From contig JANYKK010000078.1 of the NCBI GenBank assembly GCA_025361585.1, forward strand, positions 1 through 37,756: 37,756 nucleotides of DNA, written 5' to 3'. This document shows, in pieces, positions 8,259 to 18,064 of this stretch (position 1 is its first letter; each line of letters opens with the position of its first letter). Below the pieces are notes generated by a model that saw only the letters and a program-made list of their open reading frames with translations, searched no databases and was not told the DNA's origin. The position numbers and the translations under genes were made by a program. This DNA comes from Methylobacter sp. (GTDB lineage: Bacteria; Pseudomonadota; Gammaproteobacteria; Methylococcales; Methylomonadaceae).

Positions 8259-9148
8259 TGCTGCTCCTTATAGTCCGGCTCGCCGGGTCCTGAGTCTCGT
8301 TGGCCAGGCCCCAGCAACAATTCCTGAGGATTGTTCTCGAGCGTTTCTGCGACTCTTTTTACCTGTTGCGTCGTCGTCTGCAATTCAGTCAGCAGCTTGT
8401 TAATTTTCGGCAATATCGATTGTGCTAACGCGTCGCCGCTGTTCTTTCCACTATCTACTAGGTCGCCCGCCTTCGCGCTAAGATTTTGAGCATCTTTAGT
8501 CAACGCATCAATATTGCCCAGGGTTTTCCGGGCGTCAGCAGTCAATGCTGGAACATCGACTAGCGCCTTATCGACGCTTTTTTGCAACTCGGAAATTTTG
8601 TCGGTCAATGTCTTCAGGTTGCTTAAAATGCCGCCAATATTTTTTTCATTTTCATCATTTAATAACGAACTGAGCCGCTGCATTAAATGATCGGCTTTGT
8701 GCAAAAGCTCTTCCCCGGAATCCATCAGCTTGTCAGTCAATGACGGCACCAGAGGAATACGAGACAAGGGATCATCCCCCGGCAATAATTCTTCGGAAAT
8801 AGTACCGGAATCTTCCAATTGAATCTGGGTTAAGCCGGTCACGCCCTTTAAGCGCAAGGTCGCATAGACCCCTTTAGTCAGCACGATGTTCTTATCGACT
8901 TCAACCGGAACGAGAATGGTGCCGGAATCTAAAGGATCGAATTGAACTTTAAGCACCTTCCCTACCGCTATGCCCCGGTAAAACACCGTCGATTCAGGAT
9001 TAAGGCCCGACACCGATGCCCTGGTTGAAATAACGTAGAGATTGCGTTCCTGATCCATACTGCCGATCCAGAAAACAATCGCCGTCGATGCCGTCACCAA
9101 AGCAATCAAAAACAGCCCGGTAATCAGTGCATGATTTTCTCTACCCAT
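8255..9148 (-). CDS. MlaD-like MCE family protein
   Basis: MGRENHALITGLFLIALVTASTAIVFWIG TM helix followed by an MCE domain (VSGLNPESTVFYRGIAVGKVLKVQF); start trimmed relative to ORF track. Confidence 0.9.
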   Translation of the reverse strand: MGRENHALITGLFLIALVTASTAIVFWIGSMDQERNLYVISTRASVSGLNPESTVFYRGIAVGKVLKVQFDPLDSGTILVPVEVDKNIVLTKGVYATLRLKGVTGLTQIQLEDSGTISEELLPGDDPLSRIPLVPSLTDKLMDSGEELLHKADHLMQRLSSLLNDENEKNIGGILSNLKTLTDKISELQKSVDKALVDVPALTADARKTLGNIDALTKDAQNLSAKAGDLVDSGKNSGDALAQSILPKINKLLTELQTTTQQVKRVAETLENNPQELLLGPGQRDSGPGEPDYKEQQ

Positions 9149-9992
9149 GGGCAGTCTCCTGAACCGCGCCAGCTCCCGGCGGGCTTGCGGTATACACACC
9201 ATCCCTGGCGATATACTGAAATACCCGTTCAGCGCGTCTATTATGAAAAAACTCTTCTACAAAAGGATGCTCGCAGTTTAAAACATCGGCCAGCGTGTCG
9301 AAAGCAACCAATTTATTATCCGCCAGCACCGCAACCTTGGTACACAAATCTCTTAAAATATCCAAATCGTGAGTCACCATGACGACCGTAAAATGCAGAT
9401 CGTTATGCAGCTCGGATAACAGCGTAACAAAGTCCTCGCTGGAAATAGGATCAAGCCCCGAGGTCGGCTCATCAAGCAACAACAACTCCGGTTCCAGCAC
9501 CATAGTGCGAGCCAACGCCACCCGTTTAATCATGCCGCCCGACAAATCGGCGGGCTTTAGCCAGGCGTCAGAGGCCGCCAAACCAACCATAGACAGTTTC
9601 ATGAACACGATGCGCGCAATCAACTCTTCATCATCGAAACCCAGTTCCCGCAGCGGGAAGGCAATATTATCAAAAACATTTAAAACGCTAAATAGCGCGC
9701 CTTTCTGGAACAGTACGCCGCAATTGTTGCGCAGCCGCTGACCGTGATCGGAATTGGCATTTTTAAGCGACTGCCCCATCACGAACACTTCGCCCTGAGT
9801 GGGCGTTTGCAGGCCGACGATTTCGCGCAGCAATGTGGTCTTGCCGCAGCCGGACGCGCCGACCAGTCCCAAAATTTCACCATGCTCCAAGCGAAGATTG
9901 ATATCCTGATGAACAACTTTGGTTGCGCCCGTATGAGGATCGACAAAGCTGGTCCAGACATGTTCCAGTTGTATTGCGTAGGAATCGGTCAT
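9141..9992 (-). CDS. MlaF-like ABC transporter ATP-binding protein
   Basis: Walker A GASGCGKTT, signature LSGGMIKRVALAR, Walker B LLLLDEPTSGLDP. Confidence 0.95.
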   Translation of the reverse strand: MTDSYAIQLEHVWTSFVDPHTGATKVVHQDINLRLEHGEILGLVGASGCGKTTLLREIVGLQTPTQGEVFVMGQSLKNANSDHGQRLRNNCGVLFQKGALFSVLNVFDNIAFPLRELGFDDEELIARIVFMKLSMVGLAASDAWLKPADLSGGMIKRVALARTMVLEPELLLLDEPTSGLDPISSEDFVTLLSELHNDLHFTVVMVTHDLDILRDLCTKVAVLADNKLVAFDTLADVLNCEHPFVEEFFHNRRAERVFQYIARDGVYTASPPGAGAVQETAHG

Positions 9993-11128
9993 GGCATGCC
10001 CACATGCATAAACAGAATGGCGAACACCGCATCGACCATAATCACCACGGTAATGGCTGCCACTACGGAATTGGTAGTTTCATTGCCTAGGCTTTCGGTA
10101 TTCGGCTTGATCCGAAAACCGAAGTGACAGGCAAGCAGTGCAATCATCAAGCCGAATACCGCGCTTTTTAGTAATCCGATAAACAGGTTAATCAGCGGTA
10201 CCGCATCCGGCAACCTAAGGAAGAATTGCTGATAACTGATATCCAACGTATTTTGTGCCGAAACCATTCCGCCGATCAGCGCCATCGAGCTGGTCCATAC
10301 GCCTATCAGCGGCAGGACGATGGTTAACGCCATCACTTTGGGAAAAATTAAACGCAAGGAATGGGATATGCCCATCGCCGACAGCGCATCCAGTTCCTCG
10401 GTGACCCGCATGATGCCGATTTGCGCAGTCATGGATGAACCGGAACGCCCTGCAACCAAAATAGCCGCCAGCAATGGCCCCAGCTCACGGATGACGCTCA
10501 AGCCAAGAATATCGATAATATAAATTTCCGCGCCGAAAATCTTCAATTGCAAAGCCGACAAATAGCTGAGCACGATACCGATCAAAAAACCCACCAGCGC
10601 GGTGATGCCCAAAGCCCGAACCCCGGATTCATAAATGGTAATGGAGATTTCCGACCAGGGAGTTTCACCCGGATGCAGCAACAGATAACCGATATCCAAA
10701 ATCAGTTGGCCGAGCAAGGTCACAAATGCCAACAATTGCCCCCAAAAGTTGGAGAGCAGTTGGTAGCCGTACTTAATAAGCAGGCTTGAACTGTATCTGG
10801 CGGGTTCTGATTCCGGGGCTTTTTGGGCTTGCCAGCGCTCGAATAAACGCTGATGTTCGGGGCGCAGCTGCAATGCTACAGGCAACTTTCCCCCCCAGGC
10901 TTTCCAGAGTATCAAGGCGCTGGCGCTGTCTAACACGTTAATTGAGATCAGATCCCATTGCATGTTTTTATTGGCTGCGTAAGAACTGATTTTTTGCCGC
11001 AGCTCGGGCGCTATGACCAGATTGCGAAGATTCCAACTGCCGGACAATTTGACGCACTGTTGTTGCCCGGAGTCTTCAACGACTTCCAGTGTAGGCGGTA
11101 TATCCTGATCGGTACGGTTGTCAGTCAT
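9989..11128 (-). CDS. MlaE-like permease with N-terminal STAS/MlaB-like domain
   Basis: C-terminal VIRELGPLLAAILVAGRSGSSMTAQIGIMRVTEELDALSAMG is the MlaE family core; N-terminal ~100 aa STAS-like. Confidence 0.93.
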   Translation of the reverse strand: MTDNRTDQDIPPTLEVVEDSGQQQCVKLSGSWNLRNLVIAPELRQKISSYAANKNMQWDLISINVLDSASALILWKAWGGKLPVALQLRPEHQRLFERWQAQKAPESEPARYSSSLLIKYGYQLLSNFWGQLLAFVTLLGQLILDIGYLLLHPGETPWSEISITIYESGVRALGITALVGFLIGIVLSYLSALQLKIFGAEIYIIDILGLSVIRELGPLLAAILVAGRSGSSMTAQIGIMRVTEELDALSAMGISHSLRLIFPKVMALTIVLPLIGVWTSSMALIGGMVSAQNTLDISYQQFFLRLPDAVPLINLFIGLLKSAVFGLMIALLACHFGFRIKPNTESLGNETTNSVVAAITVVIMVDAVFAILFMHVGMP

Positions 11129-11227
11129 AGGAATGTGTATTGTTTACTGAGCCAGGCCATGTCATCGCTAAGTGTCCACCCCATGCCGCAAACAAAGCTT
11201 GCACTCCGCACTTAACAATCAAGTATC

Positions 11228-12022
11228 TTAACATTCCAGCCAATCGATCTCAGCATCCGAAAATCCCGCTACTTTACGCAGCTCTCTGTTAAATGGGCCT
11301 TTAGGCTTGCCGCCGACATAGTATTGATCGATCAGCTCCCGATATTTTGCTTCGGGTTCAAAACCGCGTTGCTGACAAACAAACTTAAACCAGTAAGAAC
11401 CCAGTTCCACATGCCCTACTTCGTCGGTCAGAATGCGTTCTAAAATTGCCACACTTGCATCATCACCCAATATGTTGAATTTTTCAATAAGCGCGGGTGT
11501 GACATCTAACCCACGCGCTTCCATGCAGCGGGGAACCATCGCCAATCGCCCAAGCAAATCATCGGCCGTATCTTTAGCATGATCCCATAAACCGCTATGC
11601 GCAGGTAAATCGCCGTAATCAAGCTGCATGGTTCGCAAATGCGTCCTGATTAATGAAAAATGCTGCGCTTCCTCATCGGCAACACGCAGCCAATCCAGAT
11701 AGAATTGCTCGGGCATGCCGCGAAAACGATACAAAATATCCCAGGCCAGATAAATGGCGACGAATTCAACATGGGCAATGGCATGGAAAAAGGCAGCAAC
11801 ACCGGCGGGCGTAGTCAGTTTTCGCCGGGGCATCTGGCGTGGGGCTAATAACTCAGGCCGCTCGGGAAATGTCACCTGCTCTATCGGCGATACCGGCCGA
11901 TCCGAGGTAAACGTTAATTCGCCGGTAATGTGAGCCTGCCAAGCCTGATGCGTCAACGCCAACTTTTCATCGACATCGGTCAGATGAAAAAACGCCTCGG
12001 CAAATTCAAATACATTTTTCAT
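11228..12022 (-). CDS. DUF455 family ferritin-like protein
   Basis: FHAIAHVEFVAIYLAWD, ADEEAQHFSLIRTHL, LTDEVGHVELGSYWF helical His/Glu motifs. Confidence 0.9.
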   Translation of the reverse strand: MKNVFEFAEAFFHLTDVDEKLALTHQAWQAHITGELTFTSDRPVSPIEQVTFPERPELLAPRQMPRRKLTTPAGVAAFFHAIAHVEFVAIYLAWDILYRFRGMPEQFYLDWLRVADEEAQHFSLIRTHLRTMQLDYGDLPAHSGLWDHAKDTADDLLGRLAMVPRCMEARGLDVTPALIEKFNILGDDASVAILERILTDEVGHVELGSYWFKFVCQQRGFEPEAKYRELIDQYYVGGKPKGPFNRELRKVAGFSDAEIDWLEC

Positions 12023-12342
12023 TTACAAAGCCATGATTAAGATTTTAGATTTCACATTGCTGTTTTCGTTATTCGACAGGCTGCTCACGACTTTTTCATA
12101 ATGCCATGGATGGCATGCAGTAGAGTAGCAACGGTGTTTATTTACTGAGCAGATTGAAGGTTTTCAAAATTGCCATTTCGTCAAATTGTAATATAAATTT
12201 CATTTGCCTCTGTTACGATTGCAATAATGCAGAGCTTAAACAATTCAATTTCTTTGGCGAGCCACTAGAATCCAATAAATAGCCGTTAAGTGGTCATCGA
12301 CAAAGCTCCTCGTATTTGCAATACAATGTTAACAGTTTGATT

Positions 12343-13137
12343 ATGGATAATAACGTTTATCGAACCATCTGGATTTCCGATTTGCATCTGGGTTCCACTC
12401 AATGCCAAGCCGATGTTTTACTCGACTTTCTTAAACACAACGAGAGTGAAAAGCTTTACTTGGTGGGCGATGTCATCGATTTTTGGTCGCTTTCCAAGAA
12501 AATGTATTGGCCCAGAGATCATAATACGGTAATTCAAAAAGTCTTGCGCAAGGCCAGACATGGTACTCAGATCATCTATATACCCGGCAACCATGACGAA
12601 AATATCCGACAATACGACGATTATGTCTTTGGCGACATTGTTGTTAAAAATTCAGATGTGCATACTACATCCACAGGAAAGCAATTTCTGGTTGTCCATG
12701 GCGACGAATATGACACCATTGCCCAATGCCACAAGTGGCTTGCCAAGCTAGGCAGCGATGGATATGATTTTCTAATTGAAGTTAATCGCTTAGTACGAAT
12801 CGTCAGGCTTTGGTTCGGTATACACTCAAACTTTTCCCTTGCCACCTTCGTCAAATTCAAAGTCAAGAATGCGGTTCAGTTTATTTCCGATTATGAAGAG
12901 AGCATCGTCAACACGCTTAAAGACCAGGGCTTGGATGGTGTTATCTGTGGACATATACACCACGCTGAAATTAAGGAGATAGACGGATTTTTATATATCA
13001 ACACGGGGGATTTTGTGGAAAGTTGCACCGCCATAGTGGAGCACTTCAATGGAACTTTGGAACTCATAAAATGGCACAAAACCGAAGAAGCAGCCATTGC
13101 CCATAATAAGCCCCTGAAAGTCAATATTCACAAATAG
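12343..13137 (+). CDS. UDP-2,3-diacylglucosamine diphosphatase-like metallophosphatase (LpxH-like)
   Basis: TIWISDLHLGS, YLVGDVIDFW, YIPGNHDE, VVHGDEYD, ICGHIHHAE calcineurin-type motifs; start trimmed. Confidence 0.9.
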   Translation: MDNNVYRTIWISDLHLGSTQCQADVLLDFLKHNESEKLYLVGDVIDFWSLSKKMYWPRDHNTVIQKVLRKARHGTQIIYIPGNHDENIRQYDDYVFGDIVVKNSDVHTTSTGKQFLVVHGDEYDTIAQCHKWLAKLGSDGYDFLIEVNRLVRIVRLWFGIHSNFSLATFVKFKVKNAVQFISDYEESIVNTLKDQGLDGVICGHIHHAEIKEIDGFLYINTGDFVESCTAIVEHFNGTLELIKWHKTEEAAIAHNKPLKVNIHK

Positions 13138-13230
13138 ATGAACTCGGCCACTAACCCCACTAAATTCAATTTAACCATTTAAGAGTACAATGATTCTGAT
13201 TTTTACAGAACAGCACAAAGCACACATCCT

Positions 13231-14457
13231 ATGAATCGCGGTTTCAACACTATTCTTGCGGCACAGTTCTTTTCATCGCTGGGTGATAACGCACTGCTAT
13301 TCGCTGCTATCGCGTTGCTCAAAAGCCTGGATGCTCCTTCCTGGCAAATTCCCGTATTACAGCAATTTTTCGTCTTCGCCTTTATCGTGCTCGCGCCCTT
13401 TGTCGGCGCATTTTCCGATGCACTGCCGAAGGGCCGGGTTATGTTCATCAGTAACGGCATCAAGATAGTCGGTTGCGCTGCCATGCTGTTGGGTTTACAT
13501 CCGTTGCTCGCTTATGGCTTTGTCGGCGTGGGCGCCGCTTTGTACTCGCCTGCTAAATATGGCATCCTGACCGAATACCTCCCCACCGATAAATTAGTAT
13601 GGGCAAACGGCTGGATGGAAGGTTTGACCGTCGCATCCATCATTTTGGGCGCCATATTTGGAGGATTATTGATCGGTCATCGTGTTGAGGATCAAGTTAT
13701 CCATCAACTGAACGTGCTTGAGTTCAATGGCGGCATTGATACCGCTCCTGAGTTCGCTATTTTTGTCATTCTTGGTCTTTATTTCGTGGCGGCGATACTC
13801 AATTGTTATATCCCCAAACTGCCCATTGAACACATCTTGTCGAAGCGAGCGCCAGGATTCCTGTTGGCAGATTTTTGGCAAAGTTTCCTGCTCTTGTGGA
13901 AAGACCCGTTAGGACAGGTGTCCCTCGCGGTAACCTCTCTGTTTTGGGGAGCGGGAACCAGCTTGCGTTTCATTATTCTCGCCTGGGCTGCTGTAGTATT
14001 AAAACTTGATCTGGAGCAAGCCACTCAATTGACTGCCTTAGTCGCGGTGGGCCTTGCCATCGGTTCCGTGGTGGCGGCCAAGGCGGTGCCATTAGAACAT
14101 GCCGTGAAAGTGTTACCCTTAGGGATAGCCATGGGCTTCGTGGTATTAGGCATGGCCTTAGTAACCGATTGGCGAGCGGCGGCAATAATGCTGGTATTGA
14201 TTGGCGCCCTGGCCGGCAGTTTTCTGATCCCCATGAATGCATTGCTACAGCATCGAGGTCACCAACTCATGGGTTCGGGGCACTCCATCGCCGTGCAAAA
14301 CTTCAACGAAAACCTTAGCATTTTATTGATGCTTGGAGCTTATGCTTTGATGATTGATGCCGGATTTTCAGTGCATGCTATTGTGGTTGTGTTTGGGCTA
14401 TTTTTGTCGGCTACAATGGGCTGGTTATTCAAAAAACATGGCCATGATCAGGACTAA
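13231..14457 (+). CDS. lplT: Lysophospholipid transporter LplT (MFS)
   Basis: MNRGFNTILAAQFFSSLGDNALLFAAIALL; SPAKYGILTEYLPTDKLVWANGWMEGLTVASIILG. Confidence 0.93.
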   Translation: MNRGFNTILAAQFFSSLGDNALLFAAIALLKSLDAPSWQIPVLQQFFVFAFIVLAPFVGAFSDALPKGRVMFISNGIKIVGCAAMLLGLHPLLAYGFVGVGAALYSPAKYGILTEYLPTDKLVWANGWMEGLTVASIILGAIFGGLLIGHRVEDQVIHQLNVLEFNGGIDTAPEFAIFVILGLYFVAAILNCYIPKLPIEHILSKRAPGFLLADFWQSFLLLWKDPLGQVSLAVTSLFWGAGTSLRFIILAWAAVVLKLDLEQATQLTALVAVGLAIGSVVAAKAVPLEHAVKVLPLGIAMGFVVLGMALVTDWRAAAIMLVLIGALAGSFLIPMNALLQHRGHQLMGSGHSIAVQNFNENLSILLMLGAYALMIDAGFSVHAIVVVFGLFLSATMGWLFKKHGHDQD

Positions 14458-14477
14458 TTTTAGCTGCTGATATACTG

Positions 14478-14636
14478 ATGAAAAAACGGGTTTTGATTAT
14501 GTCGGCGGGAGCGGGAACCGGCCATATCAAAGCAGCTGAAGCTTTGGAGCTTTCCTTTGCCGCTGACGGCCGGGTTGCTGAAGTCATCAATCTTGTACCG
14601 ATAACTCACACCATCTTTAATTCCCCAGCTTATTTC
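14478..14636 (+). pseudogene. N-terminal fragment of an MGDG synthase-type diacylglycerol glycosyltransferase, truncated
   Basis: MKKRVLIMSAGAGTGHIKAAEALELSFAADGRVAEVINLVPITHTIFNSPAYFK matches the N-terminus of the family; sequence then runs into a convergent PIN-domain gene. Confidence 0.75.
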
Positions 14637-15049
14637 AAGGGGTTTACAACCCGCAAAACATCTTCGAAAACCAAGCCATTTTGCATATCTTCGGAATACA
14701 AAATAGTGCAATTCGTTTGTAGAGCAGCCGCGACAATCAGGCTATCCCAATAGCTGAGACAATAGTGCCCGCGCAACTTACCCGCAATTTGATGTGTTTC
14801 CAGGGAAGGCGCGAGCACCCGGTAGCGCCGATAAAAGGCTTCGACAATGCGTCCCAGTTGAGGCTCAGAAAGCTTCCCTTTTTTGAGTAAATTCACCGAA
14901 ACCTCTGCGATGACCTGCTCACTGACTGTGATTCCTCTACTGTGTTGAATAAGATTTTTAGCCTGCTCGTGACGTTTGTCTTCATCCGGGCGCTGAATGA
15001 AGGCATAAAGCCAGATATTTGAATCGACAAACTGTCGCTCACCGTTCAT
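14630..15049 (-). CDS. PIN-domain toxin (VapC-like ribonuclease)
   Basis: FVDSNIWLYAFIQRPDEDKRHEQAKNLI; SEQVIAEVSVNLL; YWDSLIVAAALQTNCTILYSEDMQNG. Confidence 0.93.
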   Translation of the reverse strand: MNGERQFVDSNIWLYAFIQRPDEDKRHEQAKNLIQHSRGITVSEQVIAEVSVNLLKKGKLSEPQLGRIVEAFYRRYRVLAPSLETHQIAGKLRGHYCLSYWDSLIVAAALQTNCTILYSEDMQNGLVFEDVLRVVNPLK

Positions 15050-15260
15050 GAGCTTGTTCCCGCATCAACGGCTGGAAATCGTCGAGCACCATAGGATTGT
15101 CGAGTAAGTCGGCAATAGCATCGTGAAACTCAACGGTGTGCTCTTCCATTTCTTCAAGTAACAATAAAACTCGCACCCGTCGACCATCGACAAGATGCAG
15201 AGATTCAGGAACAGGTATGGTACCGTGGTATAATTGACTCTCAAATTCGATTGCTTGCAT
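15039..15260 (-). CDS. Antitoxin partner of the PIN toxin
   Basis: 73-aa ORF immediately upstream and overlapping; MQAIEFESQLYHGTIPVPESLHLVDGRRVRVLLLL N-terminal DNA-binding-like strand. Confidence 0.8.
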   Translation of the reverse strand: MQAIEFESQLYHGTIPVPESLHLVDGRRVRVLLLLEEMEEHTVEFHDAIADLLDNPMVLDDFQPLMREQAHER

Positions 15261-15364
15261 GGGGTACTCTCCTTTTATGAAAGGATTATATAGGTTCCGG
15301 TAACGTCATTATATGGATAGCGACTTTCTTACCGAGATGACTATTAATTAAAATAACTTGTTAA

Positions 15365-18061
15365 TCAGCTTATGGTTTCTTCGTCTTCAATTTCTTTTAT
15401 ATCAGGTAGTATCCACCGCTTCGTTGTTTCATCGACTCTTGCACCAACAGCAGAAAGCGTACCGTAAATGCTATCCCTCTGAATAGGGCGTCCCAGAATT
15501 GCCGAAGCCGATTTTGTGATTTCGCTAGTTTTCAGTCCAATAGAACCTGCTCGCTTTAGCGCTTCGATAATTGCTTGTGATTTTTTCATGCGCCGTGGTT
15601 CACCCCACTCTGTTAAAAATAAATAATCTCCATATGATTTACTCACAAGACTACTACGTATAGCAACGGCAAAAAGCACCTCAGGATCTTTTATACGCGA
15701 GGCGGGTTCAAAAATACCTTCAAGACAAGGAAAGATTTCACTGATGTGTATTCCATTATTTCGATCCCGCAATATTTTCTGAATAACATCGATTAGCTGT
15801 ACTTGCTCATCTGCATTAAGTGCTAAATCACGGTCAATTAGCCCCCACAAACCGACGCCAACGCTAATTATCGACTCACTAGGCAGTATCTGAAAAGAAT
15901 AACCAATGCCACGATCATTTCGTAGTTTCTCTTTAATTTCCGAATTTGACATAGGCTTGCCTGCTTGTATCGGCAGCGAAGTAACCGCCTGCCGTATATC
16001 AATTCGGCGTGTAGCTCCACTGGAAATACTGCTAGATTGAACCCAAATGTTTCTTCCAAGATAATTAATCTCGCTTGAATCTTTGAGAGCAATATTTAGA
16101 GTGTAAATATTAAGGCTCCCGTCAAAATCTAGTCCTCGCTCATTCAAAATATCTACCAACTCGGGGCATGACCATTGGCGGTCACTGGCACCACAAAAGA
16201 TGATTTCTAAGACTTCCTCGCGAATCACTGCCCTTTCTTGATGATTCAAAGGGCAGTGCTTAATTACTCCGTAAACCCCTCTGCCATAAAGAAATACTAT
16301 CTGACCCTCAGCGGTATGACACGCAGCGTTCTGAACTCGCCGTACATCCATGTTTTTAGCATATCGTTCTGATATGCGTTGTGGGATTTCAGAATAATGT
16401 AGTGGTCGTTCAGATTCTGAAAGTACAGCCTCAACCAATGCTTCAGCACCACGACCATAACTAAGCAACACTGGCTCACTGTCAATATCAGGCGAAGAAA
16501 AATTCGCAAATTGTTTTGCAGCAGTCCATAGTTCGGAGCGTAATTCGCTCCCCTTTTTACCAAGCAAATCCTCAACACTACGCCTGGCCTCCGACATGCC
16601 CCATCTGTAATTAACACCTTCTTCCAATAATCGCATGGCTTGTTTCAGCGTCTTATTCCATTCATCCTGAGATAATCTAGAAATAAACAATTGGCCGTTG
16701 GCTTGCAAGAGCGAGAACTCACAATCAAGAATATTTTTATGCTCAAGCAAATAACAAAACGGTTCTTCCATTTTCTCGATACCACAAAACCAAGCGTCCA
16801 AAATGGGCAAGCCACAAAATGGTAATGGATCATCACGTTCATCAAGTAATTTGGCGAGTTTTGCTCCTAAGCCATCTTTCCAAATTGAGTCGCAGCCTAT
16901 TTTGTACATACCACTGGCTTCAAGTTGACGCACCCTTTCACGAGTGACTCCTATATCTTCACCTATTTCTTGTAATGTCATAGACTCGGAGCCAAGTCCC
17001 ATGCGAGCACGAACGGCCTTTTCTTTGTTAGATGGCAAAGAAGAAACCGCTGCGACAATAATTGAAGCCAGAGAGTCAAGGTTTTTAAACTGTGAGCCTA
17101 GCCTAATTGCTGCGTTGTTTAAAATGGGTGAGGCAGCATTATCCTCTGCATCAACATATGTCTGACTTGAGCTGTTCAATGCCGGGCCGCGTTCAATTGC
17201 TGACTTTAATCGCAGACTCAGGTCATGTAATGAAGTACGGCCAAAATTTGGGATTTCCAGCAACATCTGGGATGAAAAAGATGCTATATCGCCAACAACA
17301 TTAAAACCCTTTAGCTTTAGTGCGTTGAATGTTCTAACTTGAAAACCGAGGCCATCTAAAGGAACGGCTAGCAGCCAAGATGGCGCACAACGAATAAATA
17401 CAGTGAGTTCGTCAATAGAAGCATGACCAGAGTTAATTGTTGGCAAGTTAATTGAGGAGAGCGCCCGATTAATATCCTGCAACGATTGCCTACCGAAGTT
17501 CGGCAAGTTATATAGATCACTCTCGGTGCACTGAATCAGATCGCCTATGCGAAAAATCCCTTTTCCTCTCAGGCAGTTGGCGGCGCGTACTGGCAGCTTT
17601 AAATCATCCACAGAGCGTAACAAAACAGGATCAATTTCTGGATTTTGTTTCTGCTCACCAACCAATTCAGTGTGCTCCGTGGCAAATACAGAAACTTGGC
17701 CATCTGTTGTTGAATTAACCAACCCTATTTCTTCGGAAGATACTTCATACCCCCACCCATTCAAAGCCACAAAAAGGGGTATAGTTTCTGCTTCACCTAC
17801 TGCCATTGGAGCACATGCGCAAACAGTCCCTAAAGCCCATCTCGCACTCGCCGACAAGAGCATTCGGCCGTGAAAGTTGTTGGCGCACTGTGCAAATGAC
17901 TCTGTTTCAGGTCGACCAAACCCAATATGAATAGTACCGGTTATATCGGTTCGACCGGAATACGGTTCCCAAGCGTCACGCAAACTTTCTAAGTCGCGAT
18001 GAACTGACGAATCGCACCCTGAATCTGAAAAAATTAATAAATAAGCCCGTAGCGGTTGCAT
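15365..18061 (-). CDS. 898-aa multidomain protein: two RNAP alpha-CTD-like repeats, sigma70 region 4-like HTH, C-terminal winged-helix-like segments
   Basis: LLRSVDDLKLPVRAANCLRGKGIFRIGDLIQCTESDLYNLPNFGRQSLQDINRAL closely resembles E. coli RpoA CTD; second repeat ...FNALKLKGFNVVGDIASFSSQMLLEIPNFGRTSLHDL; MTLQEIGEDIGVTRERVRQLEASGMYKI resembles sigma70 region 4.2. Confidence 0.9.
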   Translation of the reverse strand: MQPLRAYLLIFSDSGCDSSVHRDLESLRDAWEPYSGRTDITGTIHIGFGRPETESFAQCANNFHGRMLLSASARWALGTVCACAPMAVGEAETIPLFVALNGWGYEVSSEEIGLVNSTTDGQVSVFATEHTELVGEQKQNPEIDPVLLRSVDDLKLPVRAANCLRGKGIFRIGDLIQCTESDLYNLPNFGRQSLQDINRALSSINLPTINSGHASIDELTVFIRCAPSWLLAVPLDGLGFQVRTFNALKLKGFNVVGDIASFSSQMLLEIPNFGRTSLHDLSLRLKSAIERGPALNSSSQTYVDAEDNAASPILNNAAIRLGSQFKNLDSLASIIVAAVSSLPSNKEKAVRARMGLGSESMTLQEIGEDIGVTRERVRQLEASGMYKIGCDSIWKDGLGAKLAKLLDERDDPLPFCGLPILDAWFCGIEKMEEPFCYLLEHKNILDCEFSLLQANGQLFISRLSQDEWNKTLKQAMRLLEEGVNYRWGMSEARRSVEDLLGKKGSELRSELWTAAKQFANFSSPDIDSEPVLLSYGRGAEALVEAVLSESERPLHYSEIPQRISERYAKNMDVRRVQNAACHTAEGQIVFLYGRGVYGVIKHCPLNHQERAVIREEVLEIIFCGASDRQWSCPELVDILNERGLDFDGSLNIYTLNIALKDSSEINYLGRNIWVQSSSISSGATRRIDIRQAVTSLPIQAGKPMSNSEIKEKLRNDRGIGYSFQILPSESIISVGVGLWGLIDRDLALNADEQVQLIDVIQKILRDRNNGIHISEIFPCLEGIFEPASRIKDPEVLFAVAIRSSLVSKSYGDYLFLTEWGEPRRMKKSQAIIEALKRAGSIGLKTSEITKSASAILGRPIQRDSIYGTLSAVGARVDETTKRWILPDIKEIEDEETIS

Positions 18062-18064
18062 GCG

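Noticed and set aside
15868-17873. Many antisense or alternate-frame ORFs of 60-110 aa inside the 898-aa gene
   Set aside because: Fully contained in a long, motif-rich coding frame; no recognisable domains
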